64,000 nucleotides of DNA from an uncultured Oscillospiraceae bacterium (GCA_900539695.1 UQDG01000005.1:78724-142723); one strand, 5' to 3'; positions 53,900 to 63,115 are shown, numbered from the stretch's first letter. Notes: generated by a model from the letters alone, not told the origin. Made by a program: numbers and translations.

Positions 53900-54859
53900 A
53901 TGATGGAGATCGAACGCCCCAAGATCGAAACGGCCAACCTTTCCCCGGATGGCCGCTACGGTAAGTTCGTTGTCGAGCCGCTGGAGCGCGGCTTTGGCAC
54001 GACCTTGGGCAACAGCTTGCGTCGAGTGCTTCTGTCCTCTCTGCCCGGTGTGGCTGTCACCAGCGTCAAGATCGACGGCGTGGTGCATGAGTTTTCCACC
54101 ATCGAGGGCGTGCGTGAGGATGTAACCGAGATCGTCCTGAACCTCAAAGGCGTCGCCGCTAAGATCTACGGCGAAAGCCCCAAGACCGTCCGTGTGGAGG
54201 CCGTCGGCCCCTGCGAGGTCACTGCCGGCAGCATCAAGGCTGGCGATGACCTGGAGATCCTGAACCCTGAGTGGCACATTGCTACCCTGGGCGAGGGAGC
54301 TAAGCTGGTCATGGAGCTGACCTTTGATAAGGGCCGCGGCTATGTCCCTGCTGAGAAAAACAAGCAGGCGCTGATCGAGAAGAACGACATCAGCACCCTG
54401 CCCGTAGACAGCATTTATACCCCCGTCCTCAAGGCCAACTACACCGTTGACCGTACCCGCGTTGGCCAGATCACCGACTATGACAAGCTCATTATCGAGG
54501 TCTGGACCGATGGTACCATCAACGCACAGGAAGCCCTGAGCCTGGCGGCCCGTGTGCTGACCGAGCACCTGAACCTGTTTGTGAACCTCTGCGATGAGAC
54601 CGGCGAGACCGAGATCATGGTCGATAACGACGACCAGGGTCGCGAAAAGGCGCTGGAGATGACGATTGAAGAGCTGGATCTGAGTGTCCGCTCCTTCAAC
54701 TGCCTGAAGCGCGCTGGCATCAACACTGTCGGCGACCTCATCAACAAGAGCGAGGATGAGATGATGAAGGTCCGTAACTTGGGCCGTAAGAGTCTCGAAG
54801 AGGTCATGGCCAAGCTGGATAGTCTTGGTTTCTCTCTGACCAAGGACGATGAAAACTAA
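53900..54859 (+). CDS. rpoA: DNA-directed RNA polymerase subunit alpha
   Basis: 319 residues. The NTD (about 1-230) holds [20 protein letters not shown], the dimer and beta-contact region; a linker leads to the CTD (about 245-315) with [20 protein letters not shown] and [12 protein letters not shown], which binds UP elements. AAGGAGGG upstream; the ATG at 53903 is an equally possible start. Confidence 0.98.
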   Translation: MMEIERPKIETANLSPDGRYGKFVVEPLERGFGTTLGNSLRRVLLSSLPGVAVTSVKIDGVVHEFSTIEGVREDVTEIVLNLKGVAAKIYGESPKTVRVEAVGPCEVTAGSIKAGDDLEILNPEWHIATLGEGAKLVMELTFDKGRGYVPAEKNKQALIEKNDISTLPVDSIYTPVLKANYTVDRTRVGQITDYDKLIIEVWTDGTINAQEALSLAARVLTEHLNLFVNLCDETGETEIMVDNDDQGREKALEMTIEELDLSVRSFNCLKRAGINTVGDLINKSEDEMMKVRNLGRKSLEEVMAKLDSLGFSLTKDDEN

Positions 54860-54907
54860 CCCCCCGCGACACGCGGATACCATTTGATATTTAAGGAGTG
54901 AAACGGA

Positions 54908-55249
54908 ATGCCCGGTACCAGAAAACTCGGTCGTACCACCGACAGCCGCAAGGCAATGCTGCGCGCGATGGTGACCTATCTGTTCGAGAACGGCAAGATC
55001 GAGACCACCGTTACCCGCGCCAAGGAAGTTCGTTCCATGGCAGAGAAGATGGTCACCCTCGGTAAGCAGGAAGATCTGCACGCTAAGCGTCAGGTCTACT
55101 CCTACATCACCAAGGAAGATGTCGCCAAGAAGGTCATCGACGAGATCGGCCCCAAGTATGCTGATCGCAACGGTGGTTACACCCGCATCTACAAGACCGG
55201 CCCTCGCCGCGGTGACGCTGCCGAGATGGCTATCATCGAGCTCGTCTGA
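54908..55249 (+). CDS. rplQ: 50S ribosomal protein L17 (bL17)
   Basis: 113 residues. [20 protein letters not shown] and the C-terminal [20 protein letters not shown] match the family. Last gene of the cluster, 48 nt after rpoA, with AAGGAGTG upstream. A terminator follows. Confidence 0.98.
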   Translation: MPGTRKLGRTTDSRKAMLRAMVTYLFENGKIETTVTRAKEVRSMAEKMVTLGKQEDLHAKRQVYSYITKEDVAKKVIDEIGPKYADRNGGYTRIYKTGPRRGDAAEMAIIELV

Positions 55250-55276
55250 TTTCATCAGAATAGTTTGATATAAAAG

Positions 55277-55309
55277 CAGCGCTTGTTCGTTTGGGCAGGC
55301 GCTGTTTTT
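55277..55309 (+). terminator. terminator of the ribosomal operon
   Basis: CAGCGC (55277-55282) and GCGCTG (55299-55304) pair around a 16-nt arm, then TTTTT. 28 nt after the rplQ stop. Confidence 0.7.
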
Positions 55310-55402
55310 GTTTGCTTTTCTTCCTTCTTTGCAAAGAAAGCGCTGAAGAAACTCTAATTTTGGTCAAAGCGTTTTTTTTACAAAAATTTGACAGCACACC
55401 CT

Positions 55403-55431
55403 TTGCGTAGTGTGCATATCTATGATATAAT
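55403..55431 (+). promoter_or_regulatory. promoter of the CNNM/HlyC-type gene
   Basis: TTGCGT, 17-nt spacer, TATAAT, with a leader of about 55 nt. Confidence 0.75.
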
Positions 55432-55489
55432 AATTAAAATGTATATTTCTGTACATAAATAAAACAAAGAAAGAGTTGATAGTTCTCTC

Positions 55490-56773
55490 ATGGACGATGG
55501 CAGTATATTTATGATCGTCGCACTGGTGATTCTGATTGGTATGTCGGCCTTCTTCTCGGCGGCTGAAACAGCGTACAATTCGCTGAATCAGATCCGTCTG
55601 AAAAGCAAGGCTGATGATGGCGACAGGCAAGCCGCCAAGGTGCTGGGGCTGGCACAGCGTTACGACAGCCTGCTCAGCACGATCCTGATCGGAAATAATA
55701 TCGTAAACATCGGTGCGTCCTCGCTTGCCACCGTATTGTTCAGCCGCCTGGTGGGCAATACCTACGGCCCTACGCTTTCCACCATTGTCATGACCCTGCT
55801 GGTCCTGACTTTTGGCGAAATCACCCCCAAAAGCATGGCAAAGGAAATGCCTGAAACCATGGCCATGGCCTTCGCGCCGGTGCTGGGTTTTCTGGTTACG
55901 ATCTTTACGCCGCTGAACATGCTGTTCGGCGCCTGGAAAAACTTCCTGGCCCGCCGCTTCAATGCAGGGGAGAAGGACACCATCACCGAAGGTGAGCTGG
56001 TCACGATGGTCAGCGAAGCCGAGAAAGACGGCGAGCTGACCAATCGCGAGAGCGAGCTGATCCGCAGTGCCATTGAGTTTGATGACGTGGAAGCCCAGGA
56101 CGTCCTGACGCCCCGCGTGGACGTGGTGGCCGTAGCGGACGATACCCCCATGGAGGAAGTGACCGAGCGCTTCGCCGAGAGCGGCTATTCGCGTCTGCCG
56201 GTCTACCACGAGACGATCGACAACATCATCGGCGTTGTGCATGAGAAAGATTGCTTTGCTGCGTTGCAAAAGCGGGACAACAACGTCAAACTGGAGAATC
56301 TCATCGGACCTACGCTGTACACTACCAGCGTGACCCAGATCTCCGCCTTGCTGCGCACCCTGCGGGAAAGCAAGCACCATATGGCCGTGGTCGTGGATGA
56401 ATACGGCGGCACCGCTGGCATCATCACGTTGGAGGACATCCTGGAAGAGCTGGTCGGCGAGATCTGGGACGAACACGATGACGTGGTGGAGGACATCCGC
56501 CATCAGACCGACGGCAGTTGGCTGGTCTCCGGCAGCGCCAGTGTGGACGATGTTGCCGAAGAGCTGGACGTCAAAGACAAGGACGAGGAAGAGATCGACG
56601 CTGTGGCCATCGGCGGCCTGGTGCAGGAAAAGCTCAGCCGCCTGCCTAAGGTAGGCGACCGCTTCACCTGGGGCCAGTTTGAGGGCACCGTCACCCGTGC
56701 CACCAACCGCCGCGTCCAGGAAGTCCGCCTGACCCCGCGCAAAGAACCCGAAGAACCTGAGCACAAAAAGTAA
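55490..56773 (+). CDS. CNNM/HlyC-CorC family membrane protein
   Basis: 427 residues. DUF21 membrane domain (about 1-185; [40 protein letters not shown]), a CBS pair (about 205-335; [47 protein letters not shown]) and a C-terminal CorC/HlyC domain (about 345-420). Family members move or sense Mg2+, and the hemolysin name is historical. Monocistronic with its own promoter and terminator. Confidence 0.92.
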   Translation: MDDGSIFMIVALVILIGMSAFFSAAETAYNSLNQIRLKSKADDGDRQAAKVLGLAQRYDSLLSTILIGNNIVNIGASSLATVLFSRLVGNTYGPTLSTIVMTLLVLTFGEITPKSMAKEMPETMAMAFAPVLGFLVTIFTPLNMLFGAWKNFLARRFNAGEKDTITEGELVTMVSEAEKDGELTNRESELIRSAIEFDDVEAQDVLTPRVDVVAVADDTPMEEVTERFAESGYSRLPVYHETIDNIIGVVHEKDCFAALQKRDNNVKLENLIGPTLYTTSVTQISALLRTLRESKHHMAVVVDEYGGTAGIITLEDILEELVGEIWDEHDDVVEDIRHQTDGSWLVSGSASVDDVAEELDVKDKDEEEIDAVAIGGLVQEKLSRLPKVGDRFTWGQFEGTVTRATNRRVQEVRLTPRKEPEEPEHKK

Positions 56774-56785
56774 ATATAACACAGC

Positions 56786-56820
56786 AAGGCTCCTGCCAGA
56801 TTTTGGCGGGAGCCTTTTTT
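56786..56820 (+). terminator. intrinsic terminator after the CNNM-type gene
   Basis: Twelve-pair stem (56786-56797 with 56805-56816, one G-U), 7-nt loop, and T-run to 56820. Confidence 0.88.
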
Positions 56821-57106
56821 GCTGCAAATTTTAAATTTATTTGTAGAAGGACAAAGACTGTCCAATGCGGTGTGTAGGGAGCGTACTGATTGGCAGCGAT
56901 ACAACGACCGTGAAAAGCGCATGGTGCAGAATACGGTCATGCTGGTGGGCCTGCTGTACAAGATGTGCAAGCTGCAGCTGGTCATCCCCGCCAAGACAGA
57001 AGGGGCACTGAACCGTGTGGATATGGATGGTGCTGAAAACCGCCGCAGTGATGCAAAGATGATCCTGCGAAAAATCCACGAAAGCGAAACCAAGACCGAA
57101 GAGTAA
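56819..57106 (+). pseudogene. small open frame of unknown origin, perhaps a gene fragment
   Basis: 95 codons from a TTG inside the preceding terminator. VEGQRLSNAVCRERTDWQRY and NTVMLVGLLYKMCKLQLVIP look like real protein, and codon use is acceptable, but there is no ribosome site or promoter and the start is unsupported. ATG 56921 would give about 61 residues. It might be the 3' part of a lost gene or a small protein read from an unseen start. I recognise no family. Confidence 0.35.
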
Positions 57107-57274
57107 GCGCAAAAGCGTAGAAATACCTGTAATAGGAGGATGGAGCTTGGTTCTGTCCGCCTTTTGCAAATTTTTTGTAAAATCCGCCAGTATTTTTCAA
57201 ACAATGGCGAACTGTGCATGTGCAAAGCGCGGAAAATGCGAAAAAACGGCAGAAAAACGCATGCCGGGGCTGAT

Positions 57275-57303
57275 TTTACACGGGGGCTGTGATACAATAC
57301 TAA
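57275..57303 (+). promoter_or_regulatory. possible promoter of the PRPP synthetase gene
   Basis: TTTACA, 17 nt, TACTAA; alternatively TACAAT (57293-57298) as -10 with CTGATT 17 nt upstream. Both are weak. The rest of 57107-57372 has no other sign; it contains a low-GC strand with short repeats of GAAAAAA. Confidence 0.4.
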
Positions 57304-57372
57304 TAGATGTGGCGGTATGCCCGCCGCTGATGAACGGTAAAAATTTGTGATGGAAGTAAGGAGTACACACGT

Positions 57373-58542
57373 ATGGCTGAACAAAATATTAGCCCGCGCG
57401 ATTTCTTCGCCACGGAGTCTGCAATTGCTGACCTGGGTCTGATTGCCTGCCCCGGCGCCGAGGAACTGTGCAAGCTGGTAGATGGTCACCTGGTGCGCTG
57501 GGCGCGCGAGGTTGGCATGGATGTTGACACCTTCATTATCCCGTCTGATTGCCCGCGTTTCCAGTCCGGCGACGCAAAGGGCTTGGTCAAGGCTTCTACC
57601 CGTGGCGACGACCTGTATATCTTCGTCGATCCGGGCAACTACAGCGTTACCTACCAGCTGTTCGGCTATGAGAACCATCTCTCTCCCGACGACCATTTCC
57701 AGAACCTGATGCGTCTGATCCAGGCCGTTGCAGGCCGCGCCCACCGCATCAGCGTCATTATGCCCAGCCTGTACGGCGGCCGCCAGCATCGCCGCGTCAG
57801 CCGCGAGAGCCTGGACTGCGCTTTTGCGCTGCAGCAGCTGCGCGATGTCGGCGTTAAGAACATCATCACCTTTGATGCCCATGACCCCCGCGTCATGAAC
57901 GCCGTCCCCACCATGAGCTTCGACAACGTCATGCCCACCTACCAGGTGCTCAAGTGCCTGCTGCATCACGTGCCTGATGTCAGCTTCCACAAGGATAACT
58001 TCATGATCGTTTCTCCCGACGAGGGCGCCATGAACCGCAACATGTACTACTCCAGCGTGCTGGGCTGCAACCTGGGCATGTTCTACAAGCGCCGCGATTA
58101 CAGCCGCATCGTCAACGGTCGTAACCCCATCGTTGCCCACGAGTACCTGGGCGAGAGCGTCCAGGGCAAGGATGTCTTCATCGCTGATGACATCATTGCT
58201 TCCGGCGAGTCCATGCTGGATATTGCCTACGAGCTGAAGATGCGCGGTGCCCGCAACATCTTCACCTGCTGCACCTTCCCGCTGTTCACCGCCGGCCTGG
58301 AGAAGTTCGACAAGGCCTACCACGACGGCATCATCAAGGCTGTGCTGGGCACCAACCTGACCTACCGCAAGCCCGAGCTGCTGGACCGCGAGTGGTACTA
58401 CGACGTCGACGTTTCCAAGTATACCGCTTACTTCATCGCCGCCATCAACCACGACAAGAGCGTTTCTTCCATCATCGATCCGATGACCAAGATCCGCACC
58501 CTGCTGGACAAGCACGGCATCCCCATGGGCGGCCAGCAGTAA
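57373..58542 (+). CDS. prs: ribose-phosphate pyrophosphokinase, long divergent form
   Basis: Makes PRPP from ribose-5-phosphate and ATP. 389 residues against about 310-320 for standard enzymes. GGRQHRR (135-141) stands for the ATP-site YARQDRK, KRRD (239-242) is the catalytic loop, and IADDIIASGES (270-280) is the PRPP loop. Extra length lies at the N-terminus (about 30 residues) and within the C-terminal half (FGYENHLSPDD, and a tail after residue 340). The family exists in Clostridia; whether it keeps allosteric control is unclear. AAGTAAGGAG before the ATG. No close neighbour operon. Confidence 0.85.
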   Translation: MAEQNISPRDFFATESAIADLGLIACPGAEELCKLVDGHLVRWAREVGMDVDTFIIPSDCPRFQSGDAKGLVKASTRGDDLYIFVDPGNYSVTYQLFGYENHLSPDDHFQNLMRLIQAVAGRAHRISVIMPSLYGGRQHRRVSRESLDCAFALQQLRDVGVKNIITFDAHDPRVMNAVPTMSFDNVMPTYQVLKCLLHHVPDVSFHKDNFMIVSPDEGAMNRNMYYSSVLGCNLGMFYKRRDYSRIVNGRNPIVAHEYLGESVQGKDVFIADDIIASGESMLDIAYELKMRGARNIFTCCTFPLFTAGLEKFDKAYHDGIIKAVLGTNLTYRKPELLDREWYYDVDVSKYTAYFIAAINHDKSVSSIIDPMTKIRTLLDKHGIPMGGQQ

Positions 58543-58741
58543 GCGCGTACTTCGTGCGCTCAAAGAGTGGGGGCGTCACTTGTGGCTGCGCCATGCTCCT
58601 GTACCCCTCCTTTGGATTCACCCCGTCGCAAAAAAAGCACATTTTCACGCCTGACGACACAAAAATGCACTTTTTGGCTCTAGCGGTATCGGCATTGTCG
58701 GCGCATGTCCGCCGATGCCGATGGATTTAAAATAAATCTTG
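58543..58741 (+). other. gene-free stretch with inverted repeats after prs
   Basis: GCGC-TTC-GCGC near 58543, then an imperfect pair around 58630-58677 built on AAAAAGCAC and TGCACTTTTT, then ATCGGCA-TCGGCG (58688-58703) with CGCCGA-TGCCGAT (58710-58722), 13 pairs with a 3-nt bulge. Nothing coding. The first two may act as prs terminators. Confidence 0.45.
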
Positions 58742-58769
58742 TTCGGTCCGCTTCGGCGGGCCGAATTTT
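58742..58769 (+). terminator. UUCG-capped terminator before murD
   Basis: TTCGGTCCGC and GCGGGCCGAA (one G-U) with a TTCG tetraloop and TTTT. Confidence 0.75.
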
Positions 58770-58770
58770 G

Positions 58771-58799
58771 TTGCAGGGACGCACGTAATCGTATATAAT
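58771..58799 (+). promoter_or_regulatory. promoter of murD
   Basis: TTGCAG, 17-nt spacer, TATAAT. It begins 1 nt after the terminator T-run. Confidence 0.8.
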
Positions 58800-58844
58800 A
58801 GCGTATAGATTCAAACCAAATTATAAAGCAGGGGAGAGATAGCT

Positions 58845-60242
58845 ATGCTGCCGATCGAACAGCTGGAAAAACTTATTCAGGGCAAAAAAGTTGCCTTTAT
58901 CGGTGCCGGTGTCAGCCACAAGCGCTGCATTGAGCAGTTTGTAGAACTGGGCGCGCAGGTCACGCTGTGCGACCAGAAAAAATCCATCGAGGACTTTGGC
59001 GACTACGCCGACACGTTGCGCCGCCTGAATGTAGCCCTGAGCCTGGGCGAGCATTACACCGACGGTTTCGCCGGGCAGGACATCATCATGCGCACGCCGG
59101 GTTATGAGTATTTCAAGCCCGAACTGCAGGCAGCCAAGGCCGCTGGCGCTATGGTTACCAGCGAGGTGGAGCTTTTCTTCGAGTTCTGCCCCTGTGAGAT
59201 CGTGGCTGTGACCGGCTCCGACGGCAAGACCACCACTACTACGCTGATTTCCAAAATGTTTGAGGCCGCCGGCCGCAAAGTCTTTTTGGGCGGCAACATC
59301 GGCGCGGCGCTGCTGCCCCAGCTGGCCGACGTCACGCCTGATGCCGTGGCCGTGGTCGAACTGTCCAGCTTCCAGCTTATCAGCATGCGCCGCAGCCCCA
59401 AGGTGGCGGTCGTCACCAACGTGACCCCCAACCATCTGGACCACCACAAGGATATGCAGGAGTATATCGATGCCAAGCGCAACATCCTGCTTTGGCAGGT
59501 GCCGCCCTGCCGTGCCGTGCTGGGCTACGAGAACGACATCACCCGCGCCATGCAGAGCGATTGCAAGGGCGAGCAGGTCTGGTTCACCCGCCTGCATGAG
59601 ACCGACCGCGGCGCCTTCCTGCGCGCAAGCGATGATACGCTTTGCTATGCCGAGAACGGCGTTGTGACCCCTGTGTTGCCCCGCGCTGAGATCAAACTGC
59701 GCGGTCTGCACAACGTGGAAAACCTGCTGGCAGCCATTGCCGCCGTCTGGGGCCGCGTGCCCGTCGAGGCTATGCGCCAGGTCGGCTCCACTTTTACGGG
59801 TGTTGAGCACCGCATTGAGCCGGTCCGCGTACTGGATGGCGTTACTTACTACAACGACTCCATCGCATCCAGCCCCACGCGCACCATCGCGGGCCTGCGC
59901 AGCTTTGACCAGAAGATCATCCTGATCGCGGGCGGCTACGACAAAAAGATCCCCTACGAGCCGCTGGCCCCGGAGATCATCGCCCACGTCAAGACGCTGG
60001 TGCTGATGGGCGCTACCGGCCCCCGCATCGAGAAGGCCGTGCGCGAGCATCCAGATTTTGACGAAAGCAAGCTGACTATCCTGCACGCCGACAACATGCA
60101 GCATGCCGTTGAGCTGGCCCGTAGTGCCGCCCAGCCCGGCGACGTCGTCAGCCTGTCCCCGGCGTCCGCCTCTTTCGACCTCTACCCCAACTTTGAGGTC
60201 CGTGGGCGGGATTATAAAAACATTGTGATGCAGCTTTCTTGA
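58845..60242 (+). CDS. murD: UDP-N-acetylmuramoylalanine--D-glutamate ligase
   Basis: Adds D-Glu to UDP-MurNAc-L-Ala in peptidoglycan synthesis. 465 residues: an N-terminal UDP-binding domain (1-100; KKVAFIGAGVSHKR), the ATP domain with GSDGKTTT (124-131), NVTPNHLDHH metal-binding motif, and a C-terminal domain with GVEHRIEPV and DSIASSPTRTIAGL. It stands alone here, outside the division-and-wall cluster where it is usually found. GGGGAG upstream. Confidence 0.94.
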   Translation: MLPIEQLEKLIQGKKVAFIGAGVSHKRCIEQFVELGAQVTLCDQKKSIEDFGDYADTLRRLNVALSLGEHYTDGFAGQDIIMRTPGYEYFKPELQAAKAAGAMVTSEVELFFEFCPCEIVAVTGSDGKTTTTTLISKMFEAAGRKVFLGGNIGAALLPQLADVTPDAVAVVELSSFQLISMRRSPKVAVVTNVTPNHLDHHKDMQEYIDAKRNILLWQVPPCRAVLGYENDITRAMQSDCKGEQVWFTRLHETDRGAFLRASDDTLCYAENGVVTPVLPRAEIKLRGLHNVENLLAAIAAVWGRVPVEAMRQVGSTFTGVEHRIEPVRVLDGVTYYNDSIASSPTRTIAGLRSFDQKIILIAGGYDKKIPYEPLAPEIIAHVKTLVLMGATGPRIEKAVREHPDFDESKLTILHADNMQHAVELARSAAQPGDVVSLSPASASFDLYPNFEVRGRDYKNIVMQLS

Positions 60243-60402
60243 AAGAAAGTTGCGCAAAGAATTTTCAAACAAAATTAGCATAAAAATGCCGCTCTATGCA
60301 CGATAGAACTCCACCCCACATAGGGGCGGATTCTATATCCGCCCGTTTCTATGCTTTTTCTATTAAAATTCTTTTGGTTCCTTTTCTTATAAGAAAAGGA
60401 AC
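60234..60402. repeat. nested inverted-repeat element after murD
   Basis: Three levels of symmetry: CTTTCTT-GA-AAGAAAG (60234-60249) at the murD stop; AAAGAATTTT (60256-60265) with AAAATTCTTT (60365-60374); GGGCGGAT with ATCCGCCC (60324-60344); and a 26-bp perfect palindrome GTTCCTTTTCTT-AT-AAGAAAAGGAAC (60377-60402). No open frame. It may be a small interspersed repeat rather than a plain terminator. Confidence 0.6.
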
Positions 60403-60417
60403 AGAAAAGGACCACCC

Positions 60418-61209
60418 ATGATCCAAGCCATTACCACACCGCAGCAGCAGGCCGAGTACCGCTGGCGCATTGCCGGCAAGCCGTATTTTGAGAGCGTACT
60501 GGGCACCCATCTGGCATTGTTCGGTGCGCACCCGGCCAGCGGGTGGATGTTCTACCTGCTGCCCGGCACGGCGGTGCTGGAATTGCGCGGCGGCAGCGGC
60601 GCTCTGTGCGGTGGCCTGCCCGACGACGAGGACACACGTGAGGAACTGCAGGGCTTCCTGCGATTCCTGCACGTCGACTGCCTGCGGTGCGAACACCCGC
60701 TGCCTGCGGCCTACGCCAACACATGGCAGTCCGGCAAACCGCTGACCCTGTGGACGCTGCCCCAGGGCCGTGCACTGCCCCTGCCAAAGCCTCCGGTGGG
60801 AAAGTGGGGCCTTACGCTGGATACTGCCCCTTCGATGCTGCCCATCAGCCGCCTGGTCTTTGCCGAGAGCGATGCCGAGGCCGACGAATTCTACTCCACC
60901 GCCTGCACGGCCCTGGCCCATGGCTATGGCACCTGCCGCGCCCTGCTGTACAATGGCAAGCCCGTCTGCACGGTAGGCTGCTATGAGCAGAGCACCCGCG
61001 AAGCCTACATGGCCGCCGGTGTCACCGCGCCGGAATGGCGGGGCAGGGGATTGGCAGGCTGGCTGATTGCCAGCCTGGCCAACGAACTGGCGGCGGAGAA
61101 GGACGTCTGTTTCCTCTGCCTGCCCCACCTCCGCGGATTTTACCAGCGGCTTGGGTTTGTACAAAATGGTATGATTCAACAATATACTACAGATTGGAAT
61201 ACAAAATGA
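60418..61209 (+). CDS. GNAT-family N-acetyltransferase
   Basis: 263 residues. The N-terminal half (1-130) is degenerate GNAT-like; the C-terminal half carries the acetyl-CoA motif VTAPEWRGRGLAGWLIASLA (about 202-221) and FYQRLGFVQ. Substrate unknown. AAAGGACC precedes the ATG. The stop overlaps the start of the next gene (ATGA), so the two are coupled. Confidence 0.8.
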   Translation: MIQAITTPQQQAEYRWRIAGKPYFESVLGTHLALFGAHPASGWMFYLLPGTAVLELRGGSGALCGGLPDDEDTREELQGFLRFLHVDCLRCEHPLPAAYANTWQSGKPLTLWTLPQGRALPLPKPPVGKWGLTLDTAPSMLPISRLVFAESDAEADEFYSTACTALAHGYGTCRALLYNGKPVCTVGCYEQSTREAYMAAGVTAPEWRGRGLAGWLIASLANELAAEKDVCFLCLPHLRGFYQRLGFVQNGMIQQYTTDWNTK

Positions 61210-62468
61210 TCGAACAATTCTACAATTTACGCCCCGACGTGCTGGAACTGGACCGAAAAGCTTTGAAACTTTGTCGTGAACCTTTCTGCCATGTGGAGGA
61301 GATCCGCGACTACAACCAGCTGAAAATGCTGCGTGCCTTCACCGATTGCGGTGTCGAGGCCCGGCACTTCTGGGGTTCCAGCGGCTACGGCGTCTGGGAC
61401 GACAGCCGTAATAAGCTGGAGGAGGTCTTCGCCCGCTGCATGGGGGCCGAGGCTGCCCTCGTGCGCTCTCAGTTCATGAGCGGCACCCACACCCTGACGG
61501 TCGCCCTGTTTGGTCTGCTGCGCACCGGCGATACCCTGCTGGCCGCCACCGGCCGCCCCTACGATACGTTGGAGGGTGTCATTGGCATTGGCGAAGCAGG
61601 CAAGGGCTGCGGCACCCTGCGGGAGTACGGCGTCAACTACGACGAGTGCCCGCTGCTGCCCGACAACACCCCGGATTATGCGCTGATTGCTGAAAAAGCC
61701 AAAACGGCTACCGTTGTGCACATCCAGCGCAGCCGTGGTTACATGCAGCGCAATGCGTTCGATTTGGAGACGATCCGCAGGGTGGCCGAGACTGCCCGCA
61801 AGGCCAACCCCGATGCGGTCATCTTTGTGGATAACTGCTACGGCGAGTTCACCCAGACGCAGGAGCCTCTGGCCGCAGGCGCGGACCTGATCGCCGGCAG
61901 TTTCATCAAAAACCCCGGCGGCGGCATCACCCCCACCGGCGGCTACATTGCAGGCCGCGCTGACCTGGTGGAAAAGTGCAGCCACCGCTTCACGGCTCCC
62001 GGCATCGGCGCCGACCTGGGCTGCACCCAGGACAGCCTGCGGGATACCTTCCTGGGCTTCTACTACGCCCCCGGCGTCGTGTGCGAGGCCCTCAAGACCG
62101 CTATCTACGCCCAGTGCCTGCTGGAGCTGGTGGGGGTCAAGCCGGTGCCCCGCTACACCGACGACCACAACGACATCGTGACCTGTTTCGATTCCGGCAG
62201 TGCCGCCGCCCTCACGGGCTTCTGCGCCGGTATCCAGCACAACAGCCCGGTGGACAGCTTCGCTGACCCTGAGCCCGCTGACGAGCCCGGCTACACCGAC
62301 AAGGTGGTCATGGCCTCTGGCAGCTTTACCGAGGGCAGCACCATCGAGATCAGCTGCGACGGCCCCCTGCGCACCCCCTACACCTGCTACCTGCAGGGCG
62401 GTGTCAACTTTACCGCTGGCCGCGCCGCTGTGCTTAACGCCGTGCAGAACGCCTTTTTTGCCGACTAA
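61206..62468 (+). CDS. PLP-dependent enzyme of the Met-gamma-lyase / aluminium-resistance family
   Basis: 420 residues. FWGSSGYGVWDDSRNKLE and RSQFMSGTHT at the N-terminus, QRSRGYMQRNAFDLE, and FVDNCYGEFTQTQEP then SFIKNPGGGITPTGGYI; the Lys in SFIKNPGG is the expected PLP Schiff base. The C-terminal ASGSFTEGSTIEISCDGPLR is also characteristic. This family (once named aluminium-resistance protein) has no agreed substrate. Start ATG 61206, coupled to the previous gene. Confidence 0.9.
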   Translation: MIEQFYNLRPDVLELDRKALKLCREPFCHVEEIRDYNQLKMLRAFTDCGVEARHFWGSSGYGVWDDSRNKLEEVFARCMGAEAALVRSQFMSGTHTLTVALFGLLRTGDTLLAATGRPYDTLEGVIGIGEAGKGCGTLREYGVNYDECPLLPDNTPDYALIAEKAKTATVVHIQRSRGYMQRNAFDLETIRRVAETARKANPDAVIFVDNCYGEFTQTQEPLAAGADLIAGSFIKNPGGGITPTGGYIAGRADLVEKCSHRFTAPGIGADLGCTQDSLRDTFLGFYYAPGVVCEALKTAIYAQCLLELVGVKPVPRYTDDHNDIVTCFDSGSAAALTGFCAGIQHNSPVDSFADPEPADEPGYTDKVVMASGSFTEGSTIEISCDGPLRTPYTCYLQGGVNFTAGRAAVLNAVQNAFFAD

Positions 62469-62484
62469 GCAGCATCAATAAAAC

Positions 62485-62522
62485 AAAACGCCTGTGTGCC
62501 AGCTAAAGCACACAGGCGTTTT
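62485..62522. terminator. bidirectional terminator between convergent genes
   Basis: Fifteen-bp perfect stem AAAACGCCTGTGTGC with GCACACAGGCGTTTT, T-runs on both strands. Between the PLP-enzyme gene and ireB. Confidence 0.9.
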
Positions 62523-62542
62523 TTGCATATTCTGTTGAAAAA

Positions 62543-62794
62543 TCAGCCTTTTACAAAGTCGCGCACCAAAGCCTGCAGCAGATCGTCGCGGTCAATGCGG
62601 CGGATGATGGCGCGGGCATTTTTGTACGTGGTAATGTAAGTCGGGTCCTCCGACAGGATGTAGCCCACCAGCTGGTTAATGGGGTTGTAGCCTTTCTCTT
62701 CCAGCGCACGGTAGACCTGCAATACTGCCTGTTTGATCTCCATATCCCGGTCATCCCGGATGGAAAATACGGCAGTAGGTTCAGAGATTGCCAT
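62543..62794 (-). CDS. ireB: IreB-family regulatory phosphoprotein (UPF0297)
   Basis: 83 residues from ATG 62794 with GAAAGGGG upstream; a longer frame is unsupported. TAVFSIRDD, QVYRALEEKGYNPINQLVGY, SEDPTYIT and RIDRDDLLQALV match IreB, a target of the PASTA kinase IreK in enterococci and a negative regulator of cephalosporin resistance. It usually sits with ruvX and alaS, but here it is transcribed alone. Confidence 0.93.
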   Translation of the reverse strand: MAISEPTAVFSIRDDRDMEIKQAVLQVYRALEEKGYNPINQLVGYILSEDPTYITTYKNARAIIRRIDRDDLLQALVRDFVKG

Positions 62795-62860
62795 TCTAAA
62801 ATCCCCTTTCAAAGTGCGGCCTCTCTGCAAAAGCGCACAGAATTTTCTATCATTACAGCT

Positions 62861-62889
62861 ATTATAGCAGAGAATTGCACAACTTGCAA
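62861..62889 (-). promoter_or_regulatory. promoter of ireB
   Basis: TTGCAA (62889-62884), 17-nt spacer, TATAAT (62866-62861) on the minus strand. Confidence 0.8.
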
Positions 62890-62924
62890 TGCTTCTGTCC
62901 GAGAATTTTAGGCAGTTTTTTTTA

Positions 62925-63098
62925 GGGCAATACCGCACAATTCTAAGTGCCGATACGGCGAGCGAGGTGCAGCAGCTGCTAAGCCAAAAGCGCAGATAAT
63001 ACTTTGTGCATTATCGAGCATTTTGGCAACGCAGATGCCGTGCCGCAGCCGCCGAAGCGGTGCTTAAGCCGTAAGGCGGGAATTGTGCGGTGTTGCCT
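62925..63098. mobile_element. MITE-like element, copy 1
   Basis: About 174 bp between TA dinucleotides, with terminal inverted repeats: GGGCAATACCGCACAATTC at the left and the complement of AGGCAACACCGCACAATTC at the right (2 mismatches in 19). No open frame. It lies between the thiT stop and the ireB promoter. A partial second copy starts near 63949. Confidence 0.75.
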
Positions 63099-63115
63099 TA
63101 GGAATGGGAAAGAAT

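Noticed and set aside
53066..55255. 729-codon minus-strand open frame opposite rpsD, rpoA and rplQ, and similar long frames such as 34704-36926 opposite rqcH
   Set aside because: These are shadows of strongly codon-biased GC-rich genes. They have no ribosome sites and no recognisable protein motifs, and the plus strand encodes clear conserved proteins.
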